From NCBI GenBank assembly GCA_030835185.1, contig JAUQWL010000236.1:1-8902 (forward strand): a stretch of 8,902 bases of DNA, in the 5' to 3' direction. Made by a program: the position numbers and the translations under genes. The stretch comes from Solirubrobacterales bacterium. GTDB lineage: Bacteria > Actinomycetota > Thermoleophilia > Solirubrobacterales > 70-9. The notes under the pieces were generated by a model. That model saw only the letters and a program-made list of their open reading frames with translations, was not told where the DNA came from and searched no databases. Positions 7,892-8,902 of this stretch are shown piece by piece (within the stretch, counting starts at the first letter, position 1; the number at the start of each line of letters is the position of its first letter).

Positions 7892-8646
7892 GTGACCTGA
7901 AAAGAGTGATCCCGTGCCTCGATGTGGACGACGGCCGCGTGGTCAAGGGCACCAACTTCGTTGACATCCGCGACGCCGGCGACCCGGTCGAGCTGGCTTC
8001 GCGCTACGACCGGGAGGGTGCCGACGAGCTGGTCTTCCTCGACATAACCGCCTCCCACGAGGGTCGGGACACGATCGTCGACCTCGCCCGGCGAACTGCG
8101 GACAATGTCTTCATCCCGTTCACGATCGGCGGGGGGATCCGCTCGGTCGAAGATGCCCAGGCCGTGCTCGATGCCGGAGCCGACAAGGTCGCGGTCAACT
8201 CTGCGGCACTCAATCGCCCCGGTCTGCTCGGCGAGATGGCCGACGTTTTCGGCACCCAGTGCGTAGTGGTCGCGATCGACGCCAAGTGGCAGGACGGCCA
8301 CTACGAAGTATTTCTCAACGGAGGTCGCAAGCCGACCGGGCGCGACGCTGTCCAGTGGGCGATTGAAGCAACCAGACTCGGCGCCGGCGAAATCCTGCTG
8401 ACCAGCATGGACCGCGACGGGACGAATATCGGCTACGAACTCGAGCTGACCGCCGCGGTGGTGGATGCGACTGCGGTGCCTGTGATCGCTTCTGGCGGAG
8501 CCGGCGAGCTCCAGCACCTGGTCGATGCGATCAAGGAAGGCCACGCCGACGCTGTCCTGTGTGCCTCGATCTTCCATTACGGACAGCACACCGTCAAAGA
8601 GGCGAAGCGGTACATGGCCGAGAACGGAATCCCCGTCCGGATCTGA
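7888..8646 (+). CDS. hisF: Imidazole glycerol phosphate synthase, cyclase subunit
   Basis: HisF takes PRFAR and ammonia from HisH to make IGP and AICAR; AICAR returns to purine synthesis. It is a (beta/alpha)8 barrel, 252 residues and full length. The catalytic acids are D12 (IPCLDVDDGRVVKG) and D131 (VVAIDAKW). TIGGGIRS at 79-86, VNSAAL at 103-108, LTSMDRDGTN at 171-180 and VIASGGAG starting at about 198 form the phosphate-binding and closing loops. The GTG at 7888 shares GTGA with the hisA stop; a GGGTGAG at 7876-7882 may serve as its ribosome site. It is the last rightward gene of the cluster: its TGA at 8644-8646 is followed by 121 bp without a convincing gene. hisI and hisE, often next in line, do not follow. 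Confidence 0.98.
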   Translation: MSDLKRVIPCLDVDDGRVVKGTNFVDIRDAGDPVELASRYDREGADELVFLDITASHEGRDTIVDLARRTADNVFIPFTIGGGIRSVEDAQAVLDAGADKVAVNSAALNRPGLLGEMADVFGTQCVVVAIDAKWQDGHYEVFLNGGRKPTGRDAVQWAIEATRLGAGEILLTSMDRDGTNIGYELELTAAVVDATAVPVIASGGAGELQHLVDAIKEGHADAVLCASIFHYGQHTVKEAKRYMAENGIPVRI

Positions 8647-8767
8647 CAAACGCACGGGAGGTGGCTGAACCCGCGCTCAACAACGTCCTCGTGAGCAAGT
8701 GAGGCGCCCGCCAGGCACGTCGGGTGCTCCGGTATCGGCAGGGCGGGCCCGGGAAGCCCCGCCCGCG
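8647..8767. other. Convergent intergenic region with two hairpins
   Basis: These 121 bases separate hisF from the opposing gene at the right edge. They hold a stem of 8 pairs including two G-U pairs (8703-8710 with 8721-8728, 10-nt loop) and the stronger hairpin annotated separately at 8741-8764. A GTG at 8661 could encode only 13 residues and is not called. I see no tRNA-like structure or mobile-element end. Confidence 0.6.
8741..8764. terminator. Probable bidirectional terminator hairpin
   Basis: GGGCGGG (8741-8747) pairs perfectly with CCCGCCC (8758-8764) across a 10-nt loop. It sits 95 nt past the hisF stop and 3 nt past the stop of the opposing gene, where transcription from both sides should end. 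There is no T-tract on either side, so if it terminates it does so as a GC-only hairpin, as is common in high-GC actinobacteria. Confidence 0.5.
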
Positions 8768-8902
8768 CTACTGACCGCCCGCGTTCGCTTTGTTGCGGTT
8801 CTTCGGCTTCTTCTTGCTCTTCGCTTTTGCCTGCTGCTCCCGCTTCTTCTTCGCAGCCTGCTGCTCTTTCCGCTTCTTCTTCGCAGCCTGCTGCTGCTTC
8901 CT
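8768..8902 (-). CDS. 3' end of a gene encoding a Lys/Gln/Ala-rich basic tail (partial)
   Basis: Only the last 44 codons and a TAG (8770-8768) are present; the gene continues past the right edge. The tail reads as imperfect ten-residue repeats, KQQQAAKKKR then KEQQAAKKKR, then a degenerate EQQAKAKSKKK, and ends KPKNRNKANAGGQ. It is strongly basic and probably helical at first, then disordered. Similar tails occur on nucleic-acid-binding, ribosome-associated and membrane-insertion proteins, so the tail alone does not identify the protein and I assign no function. The codons are mainly AAG, CAG, GCG and GCT, as expected in a high-GC coding region. The opposite strand would encode an implausible Leu-rich peptide. 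The stop sits 3 nt from a terminator-like hairpin, which supports the frame. Confidence 0.65.
   Translation of the reverse strand, partial: RKQQQAAKKKRKEQQAAKKKREQQAKAKSKKKPKNRNKANAGGQ
8841..8900. repeat. Two tandem copies of a 30-bp unit within the right-edge gene
   Basis: Bases 8841-8870 and 8871-8900 agree at 28 of 30 positions, both differences lying near the end of the unit. On the minus strand each copy encodes one ten-residue K/Q/A repeat. More copies may follow beyond the window. Confidence 0.85.

Noticed and set aside
8661..8702. 13-codon GTG frame after hisF with GGGAGG just before it
   Set aside because: The purine run abuts the start codon with no spacing, and the peptide is too short to match hisI or hisE. 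It might be a degraded remnant, but nothing supports this.

Overview
The window is GC-rich (about two thirds G+C by eye) and densely coded. The main genes start on a mix of ATG, GTG and TTG and most overlap by a few bases. Seven of the eight rightward genes between 1696 and 8646 belong to histidine biosynthesis, and all eight look like one transcription unit: murA-hisZ-hisG-hisD-hisB-hisH-hisA-hisF. High GC, a short-form HisG with a HisZ partner, and murA joined to the his genes together suggest a deep-branching actinobacterium such as the Thermoleophilia/Solirubrobacterales. That placement is inference; no marker gene here settles it.

Layout. Bases 1-95 hold an 18-bp tandem repeat cut by the window edge. 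A small Cys-rich, probably zinc-binding protein follows (161-496, +). It meets, tail to tail with a 16-nt overlap, a membrane-anchored alpha/beta hydrolase on the minus strand (481-1608, or to 1668 if the longer start is used). A short divergent region separates the hydrolase from murA and holds a fair promoter candidate for the hydrolase. The murA-his block then runs with almost no intergenic DNA to 8646. Bases 8647-8767 are non-coding and contain a strong GC hairpin, and the window closes in the 3' end of a minus-strand gene with a Lys/Gln/Ala repeat tail.

How the genes work together. HisG with HisZ commits PRPP and ATP to histidine synthesis. HisA isomerises ProFAR. HisH and HisF make IGP and AICAR. 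HisB dehydrates IGP, and HisD performs the last two oxidations to histidine. HisE, HisI, HisC and a histidinol-phosphate phosphatase are not in the window and must be encoded elsewhere if the pathway is complete. MurA starts peptidoglycan synthesis and is joined to the his genes only by transcription. Its active-site loop has Asp in place of the usual Cys, which in other bacteria goes with fosfomycin insensitivity.

No undescribed biological system is evident. The points most worth a second look are the Asp-type MurA, the murA-his coupling, the 5' tandem repeat that is open in all three forward frames and reads without a stop into the Cys-rich gene, and the repeat-built basic tail at the right edge.
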